From contig NC_087065.1 in NCBI RefSeq assembly GCF_963678635.1, positions 78,621,396 to 78,685,395 on the forward strand: a stretch of 64,000 nt of DNA. The letters run 5' to 3'. Source of the DNA: Symsagittifera roscoffensis (lineage: Eukaryota > Xenacoelomorpha > Acoela > Convolutidae). Both the position numbers and the translations under genes were made by a program. This document shows, in pieces, positions 53,586 through 64,000 of the stretch; the first letter of the stretch is position 1; each line of letters starts with the position of its first letter. Below the pieces are notes generated by a model. The model saw only the letters and a program-made list of their open reading frames with translations. It made no database searches and was not told the origin of the DNA.

Positions 53586-54472
53586 TGTGCCAGTCGGTCA
53601 TGTCTAGGGGTTTGACCTTGAGAAATACGCAATTTTGGAGTGAAATTTTAATTTTGCAAAATTCGAATTGAGCATGTCATGCTCAATTTTCTCGAACCAA
53701 CTGAAAATGAAAAAGTCAAAAATCAGAACACCCGAATTAACAATTGCGGGAAACTACTCAAGAAAAAGGCAGGAAATTGCTGTTCGCAATTTCTCGATAC
53801 GAAATATCAAGAGAGTAGAGCTGTCTTATCCCGAAAACAGGAGAAAACAACATTGACTTGAGGAAGGATCACTATTCGAATGGAATAGTGTGGACCTTCA
53901 ACGGAATAGAGGACTACTCGAGTGTCCTAATGGTCCAAACGAAAACTTCAATTCTTGAGACAGAACTTACTTTCGTTATTGAAACTAATTGGCCTTAAAA
54001 CTTATTTAGTTATATTAGTTAATTCTCAAGCTGCTCAGTTATAACTTACTCCTCATACTCAAGTGCGTCGATATGTAAGTTCCAATTTAAATTTCTCGAG
54101 TGCATTTTATGATAATTATGTTGAGATAAGGCGAGTTTTAGGTTGATCCATCTGAAATGGATCAAAGTTCCACTGTCCAATAAAAAGTAACTAAGCGGAT
54201 TGTTCCGACCCGGTTTTTAACGGCGTTCATGTATTTTGGGTATCCCGAGACCTAAGTATGGGGACGTTTTTATTTCTAGAGTGGGGGGGTATTTTGGTAG
54301 TGGCCTTTAAGCTGTAATGGGTTCCAGTCTCATGTCGCAAGCGAACCGAATTGGCTCCGACCGTTCTTGAGGCGGAAAAACACAAGAGATAGTGTCCCTG
54401 ACTCTTGAGCCAATGGTTATAGGGCCTATTTTTCTTAAGCCTCATATGTGACTAAAGTAGGCGACTGTTACA
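53586..54472 (+). repeat. 3' long terminal repeat
   Basis: 887 bases at a constant offset of 21,877 from the 5' LTR. I found no base difference in the line-by-line comparison I made, and the small ORFs in the two LTRs encode identical peptides. The polyadenylation signal AATAAA is at 54179-54184. The satellite resumes at 54473 with GAGATTGGGAAC, in phase with the left flank, which ends CTCAACGGAG. Confidence 0.95.
54179..54184 (+). terminator. Polyadenylation signal in 3' LTR
   Basis: AATAAA in the same context as in the 5' LTR. It is probably the signal that ends full-length and ORF2 transcripts. Confidence 0.45.
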
Positions 54473-57400
54473 GAGATTGGGAACTTAGGAAAATTGAAAC
54501 TGTGAGAATTATTTTGGTTGAAGAAGTGTATTACACCATATTCTACGATCATCTCAACGGAGATTAGGAATTTAGGAAAATTAAAACTGTGAGAAATATT
54601 TTGGTTGAAGAAATGTATTACACCATATACTACGACCATCTCAACGGAGATTAGAAACTTAGGAAAATTAAAACTGTGAGATTTATTTTGGTTGAAGAAG
54701 TTTATTACACCATTTACTACGACCATCTGAGAGGATATTAGGAACTTAGGAAAATTAAAACTGTGAGAAATATTTTGGTTGAAGGAGTGTATTACACCAT
54801 ATACTACGACCATCTCAACGGAGATTAGGAGCTTAGGAATATTAAAACTGTGAGATTTATTTTGGTTGAAGAAGTGTATTACACCATATTCTACGACCAT
54901 CTCAACGGAGATTGGGAACTTAGGAAAATTAAAACTGTGAGATTTATTTTGGTTGAAGAAGTGTATTACACCATATTCTACGACCATCTCAACGGAGATT
55001 GGGAACTTAGGAAAATTAAAACTGTGAGATTTATCTTGGTTGAAGAAGTGTATTACACCATATTCTACGACCAACTCAACGGAGATTAGGAACTTAGGAA
55101 AATTAAAACTGTGAGAAATATTTTGGTTGAAGAAGTGTATTACACCATATTCTGCGACCATCTCAACGGAGATTGGGAACTTAGGAAAATTAAAACTGTG
55201 AGATTTATTCTGGTTGAAGAAGTGTATTACACCATATTCTACGACCATCTCAACGGAGATTAGGAACTTAGGAAAATTAAAACTGTGAGAAATATTTTGG
55301 TTGAAGAAATGTATTACACCATATACTACGACCATCTCAACGGAGATTAGAAACTTAGGAAAATTCAAACTGTGAGATTTAATTTGGTTGAAGAAGTTTA
55401 TTACACCATTTACTACGACCATCTGAATGGATATTAGGAACTTAGGAAAATTAAAACTGTGAGAAATATTTTGGTTGAAGGAGTGTATTACACCATATAC
55501 TACTACCATCTCAACGGAGATTAGGAGCTTAGGAAAATTAAAACTGTGAGAATTATTTTGGTTGAAGAAGTGTATTACACCATATTCTACGACCATCTCA
55601 ACGGAGATTGGGAACTTAGGAAAATTGAAACTGTGAGAATTATTTTGGTTGAAGAAGTGTATTACACCATATTCTACGATCATCTCAACGGAGATTAGGA
55701 ATTTAGGAAAATTAAAACTGTGAGATTTATTTTGGTTGAAGAAGTTTTTTATAGCATTTTCTACGACCATCTCAACGGAGATTATGAACTTAGGAAAATT
55801 AAAACTGTGAGAACCATTTTGGTTGAAGAAGTTTATTACACCATTTACTACAACGATTTTAATGGAGACTGGGAACTTATGAAAACTAAAAGTCTGAGAA
55901 GTAACTTCGGTTGAAGAAGTTTTTTACAACATTTACCACGACCATCTCAACGGAGATTAGAAACTTAGGAAAATTCAAACTGTGAGATTTAATTTGGTTG
56001 AAGAAGTTTATTACACCATTTACTACGACCATCTGAATGGATATTAGGAACTTAGGAAAATTAAAACTGTGAGAAATATTTTGGCTGAAGGAGTGTATTA
56101 CACCATATACTACTACCATCTCAACGGAGATTAGGAGCTTAGGAAAATTAAAACTGTGAGAATTATTTTGGTTGAAGAAGTGTATTACACCATATTCTAC
56201 GACCATCTCAACGGAGATTGGGAACTTAGGAAAATTGAAACTGTGAGAATTATTTTGGTTGAAGAAGTGTATTACACCATATTCTACGATCATCTCAACG
56301 GAGATTGGGAATTTAGGAAAATTAAAACTGTGAGATTTATTTTGGTTGAAGAAGTGTATTACACCATATTCTACGACCATCTCAACGGAGATTAGGAACT
56401 TAGGAAAATTAAAACTGTGAGAAATATTTTGGTTGAAGAAATGTATTACACCATATACTACGACCATCTCAACGGAGATTAGAAACTTAGGAAAATTCAA
56501 ACTGTGAGATTTAATTTGGTTGAAGAAGTTTATTACACCATTTACTAGGACCATCTGAATGGATATTAGGAACTTAGGAAAATTAAAACTGTGAGAAATA
56601 TTTTGGTTGAAGGAGTGTATTACACCATATACTACTACCATCTCAACGGAGATTAGGAACTTAGTAAAACTAAAACTGTGAGACTTATTTTGGTTGAACA
56701 AGTGTATTTCACCATATTCTACGACCATCTCAACGGAGATTAGGAACTTAGGAAAATTGAAACTGTGACAGTTATTTTGGTTGAAGAAGTGTATTACACC
56801 ATATTCTACGATCATCTCAACGGAGATTGGGAACTTAGGAAAATTAAAACTGTGAGATTTATTTTGGTTGAAGAAGTGTATTACACCATATTCTACGACC
56901 ATCTCAACGGAGATTGGGAACTTAGGAAAATTAAAACTGTGAGATTTTTTTTGGTTGAAGAAGTGTATTACACCATATTCTACGACCATCTCAACGGAGA
57001 TTAGGAACTTAGGAAAATTAAAACTGTGAGAAATATTTTGGTTGAAGAAGTGTATTACACCATATTCTACGACCATCTCAACGGAGATTAGGAACTTAGG
57101 AAAATTAAAACTGTGAGAAAAATTTTGGTTGAAGGAGTGTATTACACCATATAATACGACCATCTCAACGGAGGTTAGGAGCTTAGGAAAATTAAAACTG
57201 TGAGAATTATTTTGGTTGAAGAAGTTTATTACACCATATTCTACGACCATCTCAACGGAGGTTAAGAACTTAGGAAAATTAAAACTGTGAGAAATATTTT
57301 GGTGAAGAAATGTATTACACCATATACTACGACCATCTCAACGGGGATTAGAAACTTAGGAAAATTAAAAATGTGAGATTTATTCTGGTTGAAGAAGTTT

Positions 57401-60400
57401 ATTACACCATTTACTACGACCATATGAATGGATATTAGGAACTTAGGAAAATTAAAACTGTGAGAAATATTTTGGTTGAAGGAGTGTATTACACCATATA
57501 CTACGACCATCTCAACGGAGATTAGGAGCTTTGGAAAATTAAAACTGTGAGAAATATTTTGGTTGAAGAAATGTATTACACCATATACTATGACCATCTC
57601 AACGGAGATTAGAAACTTAACTTAGGAAAATTAAAACTGTGAGATTTATTTTGGTTGAAGAAGTTTATTACACCATTTACTACGACAATCTGAATGGATA
57701 TTAGGAACTTAGGAAAATTAAAACTGTGAGAAATATTTTGGTTGAAGGAGTGTATTACACCATATACTACGACTATCTTAACGGAGATTAGGAGCTTAGG
57801 AAAATTAAAACTGTGAGAAATACTTTGGTTGAAGAAGTGTATTACACCATATTCTACGACCATCTCAACGGAGATTGGGAACTTAGGAAAATTAAAACTG
57901 TGAGATTTATCTTGGTTGAAGAAGTGTATTACACCATATTCTACGACCATCTCAACGGAGATTAGGAGCTTAGGAAAATTAAAACTGTGAGAAATATTTT
58001 GGTTGAAGAAATGTATTGCACCATATACTACGACCATCTCAACGGAGATTAGAAACTTAGGAAAATTAAAACTGTGAGATTTATCTTGGTTGAAGAAGTG
58101 TATTACACCAGATTCTACGACCATCTCAACGGAGATTAGGAACTTAGGAAAATTAAAACTGTGAGAAATATTTTGGTTGAAGGAGTGTATTACACCATAT
58201 ACTACGACCATCTCAACGGAGATTAGGATTTTAGGAAAATTAAAACTGTGAGAAATATTTTGGTTGAAGAAATGTATTACACCATATACTACGACCATCT
58301 CAACGGAGATTAGAAACTTAACTTAGAAAAATTAAAATTGTGAGATTTATTTTGGTTGAAGAAGTTTATTACACCATTTACTACGACAATCTGAATGGAT
58401 ATTAGGAACTTAGGAAAATTAAAACTATGAGAAATATTTTGGTTGAAGGAGTGTATTACACCATATACTACGACTATCTTAACGGAGATTAGGAGCTTAG
58501 GAAAATTAAAACTGTGAGAAACATTTTGGTTGAAGAAGTGTATTACACCATATTCTACGACCATCTCAACGGAGATTGGGAACTTAGGAAAATTAAAACT
58601 GTGAGATTTATCTTGGTTGAAGAAGTGTATTACACCATATTATACGACCATCTCAACGGAGATTAGGAACTTAGGAAAATTAAAACTGTGAGAAATATTT
58701 TGGTTGAAGAAATGTCTTGCACCATATACTACGACCATCTCAACGGAGATTAGAAACTTAGGAAAATTAAAACTGTGAGATTTATTTTGGTTGAAGAAGT
58801 TTATTACACCATTTACTACGACCATCTGAGAGGATATTAGGAACTTAGGAAAATTAAAACTGTGAGAAATATTTTGGTTGAAGGAGTGTATTACACCATA
58901 TACTACGACCATCTCAACGGAGATTAGGAGCTTTGGAAAATTAAAACTGTGAGATTTATTTTGGTTGAAGAAGTGTATTACACCATATTCTACGACCATC
59001 TCAACGGAGATTGGGAACTTAGGAAAATTAAAACTGTGAGATTTATTTTGGTTGAAGAAGTGTATTACACCATATTCTACGACCATCTCAACGGAGATTA
59101 GGAACTTAAGAAAATTAAAACTGTGAGAAATATTTTGGTTGAAGAAGTGTATTACACCATATTCTACGACCATCTCAACGGAGACTGGGAACTTAGGAAA
59201 ATTAAAACTGTGAGAAATATTTTGGTTGAAGAAATGTATTACACCATATACTACGACCATCTCAACGGAGATTAGAAACTTAGGAAAATTCAAAACTGTG
59301 AGATTTAATTTGGTTGAAGAAGTTTATTACACCATTTACTACGACCATCTGAATGGATATTAGGAACTTAGGAAAATTAAAACTGTGAGAAATATTTTGG
59401 TTGAAGGAGTGTATTACACCATATACTACTACCATCTCAACGGAGATTAGGAGCTTAGGAAAATTAAAACTGTGAGAATTATTTTGGTTGAAGAAGTGTA
59501 TTACACCATATTCTACGACCATCTCAACGGAGATTGGGAACTTAGGAAAATTGAAACTGTGAGAATTATTTTGGTCGAAGAAGTGTATTACACCATATTC
59601 TACGATCATCTCAACGGAGATTAGGAATTTAGGAAAATTAAAACTGTGAGATTTATTTTGGTTGAAGAAGTTTTTTACAGCATATTCTACGACCATCTCA
59701 ACGGAGATTATGAACTTAGGAAAATTAAAACAGTGAGAACCATTTTGGTTGAAGAAGTTTATTACACCATTTACTACAACGATTTTAATGGAGACTGGGA
59801 ACTTATGAAAACTAAAAGTCTGAGAAGTAACTTCGGTTGAAGAAGTTTTTTACAACATTTACTACGACCATCTCAACTGAGATTAGGAACTTAGTAAAAC
59901 TAAAACTGTGAGACTTATTTTGGTTGAACAAGTGTATTTCACCATATTCTACGACCATCTCAACGGAGATTAGGAACTTAGGAAAATTGAAACTGTGAGA
60001 ATTATTTTGGTTGAAGAAGTGTATTACACCATATTCTACGACCATCTCAACGGAGATTGGGAACTTAGGAAAATTAAAACTGTGAGATTTATTTTGGTTG
60101 AAGAAGTGTATTACACCATATTCTACGACCATCTCAACGGAGATTGGGAACTTAGGAAAATTAAAACTGTGAGATTTATTTTGGTTGAAGAAGTGTATTA
60201 CACCATATTCTACGACCATCTCAACGGAGATTGGGAACTTAGGAAAATTAAAACTGTGAGATTTATTTTGGTTGAAGAAGTGTATTACACCATATTCTAC
60301 GACCATCTCAACGGAGATTAGGAACTTAGGAAAATTAAAACTGTGAGAAATATTTTGGTTGAAGAAATGTATTACACCATATACTACGACCATCTCAACG

Positions 60401-62920
60401 GAGATTAGGAACTTAGGAAAATTAAAACTGTGAGAAATATTTTGGTTGAAGAAATGTATTACACCATATACTACGACCATCTCAACGGAGATTAGAAACT
60501 TAGGAAAATTCAAACTGTGAGATTTATTTTGGTTGAAGAAGTGTATTACACCATATTCTACGACCATCTCAACGGAGATTAGGAACTTAGGAAAATTAAA
60601 ACTGTGAGATTTATTTTGGTTGAAGAAGTTTATTACACCATTTACTACGACCATCTGAGAGGATATTAGGAACTTAGGAAAATTAAAACTGTGAGAAATA
60701 TTTTGGTTGAAGGAGTGTATTACACCATATACTACGACCATCTCAACGGAGATTAGGCGCTTAGGAAAATTAAAACTGTGAGATTTATTTTGGTTGAAGA
60801 AGTGTATTACACCATATTCTACGACCATCTCAACGGAGATTGGGAACTTATGAAAATTAAAACTGTGAGATTTATTTTGGTTGAAGAAGTGTATTACACC
60901 ATATTCTACGACCATCTCAACGGAGATTAGGAACTTAGGAAAATTAAAACTATGAGAATTATTTTGGTTGAAGAAGTTTATTACACCATATTCTACGACC
61001 ATCACAACGGAGATTAGTAACTTAGCAAAACTAAAACTGTGAGAATTATTTTGGTTGAAGAAGTGTATTACACCATATTCTACGACCATCTCAACGGAGA
61101 TTAGGAACTTAGGAAAATTAAAACTGTGAGAAATATTTTGGTTGAAGAAATGTAATACACCATATACTACGACCATCTCAACGGAGATTAGAAACTTAGG
61201 AAAATTCAAACTGTGAGATTTATTTTGGTTGAAGAAGTTTATTACACCATTTACTACGACCATCTGAATGGATATTAGGAACTTAGGAAAATTAAAACTG
61301 TGAGAAATATTTTGGTTGAAGGAGTGTATTACACCATATACTACTACCATCTTAACGGAGATTAGGAGCTTAGGAAAATTAAAACTGTGAGATTTATTTT
61401 GGTTGAAGAAGTGTATTACACCATATTCTACGACCATCTCAACGGAGATTAGGAACTTAGGAAAATTAAAACTGTGAGAAATGTTTTGGTTGAAGAAGTG
61501 TATTACACCATATTCTACGACAATCACAACGGAGATTAGAATTTTAGAAAAATTAAAACCGTGAGAAACATTTTGGTTGAAGACGTTTATTACACCATAT
61601 TCTACGACCATCTCAACGGAGATTAGGAATTTAGAAAAATTAAAACTGTGAGATTTCTTTTGGTTGAAGAAGTTTATTACACCCTATTCTACGACCATCT
61701 CAACGGAGATTAGGAACTTAGGAAAATTATAACTGTGAGAATTATTTTGGTTGAAAAAGTTTATTACACCATATTCTACGACCATCTCAACGGAGATTAG
61801 GAATTTAAGAAAATTAAAACTGTGAGATTTATTTTGGTTGGAGAAGTTTATTACACCATATTCTACGGTCATCTCAAGGGAGACTGGGAACTTAGGAAAA
61901 TTAAAAATGTGACAATTATTTTTGTTGAAGAATTTTATTACACCATATTTTACGACCATCTCAAGGGAGACTGGGAACTTAGGAAAATTTAAAATGTGAG
62001 AATTATTTTGGTTAAAGAAGTTTATTACACCATATTCTACGACCATCTCAACGGAGATTAGGAACTTAGGAAAACTAAAACTGTGAGAATGATTTTGGTT
62101 GAAGAAGTTCATTACACCATATTCTACGACTATCTCAACGGAGATTAGGAACTTAGGAATATTAAAACCGTGAGAATTATTTTGGTTGAAGAAATTTATT
62201 ACACCATATACTACGACCATCTCAACGGAGTTTAGGAACTTAGGAAAATTAAAACTGTTAGAACTATTTTGGTTGAAGAAGTTTATTACACCATATTCTA
62301 CGACCAACTCAACGGAGACTAGGAACTTAGAAAAATTAAAACTGTGAGAAGTATTTTGGTTGAAGAAGTTTATTACACCATAATCTACGACCATCTCAAC
62401 GGAGATTAGGAACTTAGGAAAGTTAAAACTGTGAGAAACATTTTGGTTGAAGAAATTTAATACACCATATTCTACGACCATCTCAACGGAGATTAGGAAC
62501 TTAGGAAAAATAAAACTGCGAGAATTATTTTGGTTGAAGAAGTTTATTACACCATTTTCTACGACCATCTCAACGGAGATTAGGAATTTAGGAAAATTAA
62601 AACTGTGAGAATTATTTTGGTCGAAGAATTTTATTACACCATATTCTACGACCATCTCAACGGAGATTAGGAAATTAGTTAAATTAAAACTGTGAGAATT
62701 ATTTTGGTTGGAGAAGTTTATTACACCATATTCTACGACCATCTCAACGGAGATTAGGAACTTAGGAAAATTAAAACTGTGAGAAATATTTTGGTTGAAG
62801 AAGTTTAATACACCATAAACTACAACTAATTTAATGGAGACTGGGAATTTATGAAAACTAAAAGTCTGAGAAGTTACTTTGGTTGAAGAAGTTTGTTACT
62901 CCAATTACTACAACCATCCT
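54473..62920. repeat. 87-bp minisatellite, right segment (about 97 copies)
   Basis: This continues the same satellite as 22558-31708. Blocks duplicate the left segment closely: the sequence around 55720-56160 repeats that around 31212-31680, including the unusual units TTTTTTATAGCATTTTC and GGCTGAAGG. The 5-base-insertion unit AACTTAACTT recurs at about 57612 and 58313 (701 bases). A diverged terminal unit with CAACGATTTTAATGGAGACT and ACTAAAAGTCTGAGAAGT occurs at about 55848, 59778 and 62820 here and at 31346 on the left. The last of these is the true array edge. Units become more diverged from about 61500 to the right end. Minus-strand frames stay open for up to 599 codons. Confidence 0.95.
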
Positions 62921-64000
62921 AGCAGGAATTTTTCTCTCATAAAAACCTCAATTTGCCTAAAAACAGTGTTTAAGTCCGCTACTCACCACAAAAGTGTTTG
63001 AGAAGCAAATTTCTCTCAATCGGAGTTTTTCTTCAATTTCACAAAGCTTAATTCATCTCACGCAGCAATGGTGAGCTTTCTTGTTATAATAATTAAACTC
63101 GAAAGATACAAGATGAAATAATTTTCTTCTGAGATTGTTCAAGTGGTATAGATAAAGCTATCAAAGTTAAATTGCATGAATTAGCGAACATCCATCAATT
63201 CTGAGATCTATAAAAATGAGCAAATAACATGGTTTCACGAAAATAATAAAAGAGCAAAGCAAAAACAGAAAGAAAAGTAGACTATGGAACAGCGGGCAAC
63301 GCAAGCAATTTTGACCTTTTCGGATGGAGCAAAAAAATTCTGATTTTCCTCAAGAATCTAAAGGAGCTTTTACTAAAAAACTATTGAAAAAATAAAAGTT
63401 AGGAAAATTTTTAAGTGAAATAAACAAATAACAGCAGAAATAATTAGTCCCTCAAAGCAAAAATCAGTCACAAAAGAAAAATAGTTTTCAAAACTTTTCA
63501 CACAGGCTTTTGAGTCCAAAAACAAATCTTCAGGACGGTGCAAAGACATTTGTGTCCCAGACAGTTTTGTCCTTGACAAAACAGTCGGAAGTCGTAATAT
63601 GTACAAGATATTTATGTCTCAGGCAAACTTGTTCGATATTGTTCCACGAAAATAATTTTACTGAATTTAACTTGTTATCTCTAATGCTTTGATCTTTTGA
63701 GGTTGTTTGATTGTTCTATAATTAAATTCTATGCGTACTCATTAGACATAAAAAAGCCAAAACCAGACAAAACATTCAAAAATATATTGAAACTTAAATG
63801 CGCGTTTGGCCGATCGGTGTAGTTATTAGTTTCAAGTTCAAAAGGTCTTAAGTTCAAATATCGGGTACAACATTTTTTTTGTATTTTGATCAACGTTTGA
63901 AACTGAAAAACCCAAAATTGATTAAAGTCCAGTGTGGGATTTTGATGTGTTCCGTTTGACGCCGAGGTATGACCATTGTAATTGTACTCAAAATAATTGA
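62921..64000. other. AT-rich flank with no clear gene
   Basis: Unique AT-rich sequence after the satellite, with only short ORFs (63373-63606 minus, 63510-63692 plus) that show no family resemblance. A tRNA-like head lies near 63801-63870. Confidence 0.45.
63801..63870 (+). repeat. Possible tRNA-derived SINE head
   Basis: TTGGCCGATCGGTGTAG (63806-63822) resembles a polymerase III A box, and AAGTTCAAATATCGGG (63850-63865) resembles a B box, about 45 bases downstream, the spacing of a tRNA promoter. The cloverleaf is not well formed, so this is more like a decayed SINE head than a functional tRNA gene. Confidence 0.35.

Larger units (their letters stand above)
31709..54472 (+). mobile_element. 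Giant 22.8-kb Ty3/gypsy LTR retrotransposon, apparently intact
   Basis: Two direct 887-bp repeats, each starting TGTGCC and ending GTTACA (TG...CA), bound 22,764 bases with a primer-binding site, a long leader, a single-frame Gag-Pol ORF (35029-43830), a second giant ORF (44302-53145) and a short purine-rich tract before the 3' LTR. The domain order protease-RT-RNase H-integrase is that of Ty3/gypsy (Metaviridae). It sits in phase inside one 87-bp satellite unit; the flanks share only GAG as a possible target duplication. The interior is visibly richer in G and C than the AT-rich host DNA. Both ORFs are intact and the LTRs look identical, so this is a very young, possibly active copy. Most gypsy elements are about 5-10 kb; comparably giant ones (Ogre in plants, Burro in planarians) are known. 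Confidence 0.95.

Noticed and set aside
20213-62920. Regular repeats as a CRISPR array.
   Set aside because: The units are contiguous 87- or 96-bp tandem copies without unique spacers, in a eukaryotic context with no cas genes.
63801-63870. Functional tRNA gene.
   Set aside because: A- and B-box-like phrases are present, but acceptor and anticodon stems do not pair convincingly, so it is listed only as a possible SINE head.

Overview
The window reads as AT-rich genomic DNA of an invertebrate metazoan and is mostly mobile and satellite DNA. Support: a decayed Polinton/Maverick, GT-AG intron signals with TTTCAG/TTTAG-type acceptors, a Ty3/gypsy retrotransposon whose primer site resembles a metazoan tRNA-Asn, long minisatellites and a tRNA-like SINE head. 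A nematode or other small invertebrate is plausible, but nothing in the sequence fixes the phylum. There are no bacterial operons, ribosome binding sites or CRISPR arrays.

Layout. 1-7476: a broken Polinton. On the minus strand are an adenain-like protease, major capsid protein, a small basic virion protein, minor capsid protein and integrase; on the plus strand is a protein-primed family B DNA polymerase. Most genes carry a stop or frameshift, and the polymerase lacks its N-terminal half. 7477-20212: a repeat-rich, gene-poor stretch with a 213-bp fold-back element, a 1.45-kb unit repeated three times that carries an exon-like ORF, three or more copies of a hairpin-ended ~0.5-kb repeat, and one convincing host-like terminal exon (18787-19280) resembling LIAT1. 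20213-22557: a 96-bp minisatellite (about 24 copies). 22558-31708 and 54473-62920: an 87-bp minisatellite (about 197 copies in all) with higher-order structure, interrupted by a 448-bp hAT-like MITE. 62921-64000: unique AT-rich sequence with a possible SINE head.

The centrepiece is 31709-54472: a 22,764-bp LTR retrotransposon inserted inside the 87-bp satellite. Its two 887-bp LTRs show no difference that I could find, so the insertion is very recent. It has two enormous intact ORFs. ORF1 (2,933 aa) is a one-frame Ty3/gypsy Gag-Pol: coiled coil, capsid, two CCHC knuckles, protease, RT, RNase H, a long spacer, integrase, then a C-terminal extension ending in what looks like a degenerate macro domain. 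ORF2 (2,947 aa) occupies the env position but has no envelope features. It carries a complete GDSL/SGNH-hydrolase signature, a second SGNH-like domain without the serine, Cys/His clusters, a basic NLS-like stretch and a C-terminal SUMO-interaction-like motif. I know of no standard LTR-retrotransposon gene like it. It is the best candidate here for an undescribed system: a giant retroelement with its own esterase-bearing accessory polyprotein and possibly an ADP-ribose-binding Pol tail. The element is also strikingly rich in the hexamers CTTGAG, CTCAAG and CTCGAG, in coding and noncoding parts alike.
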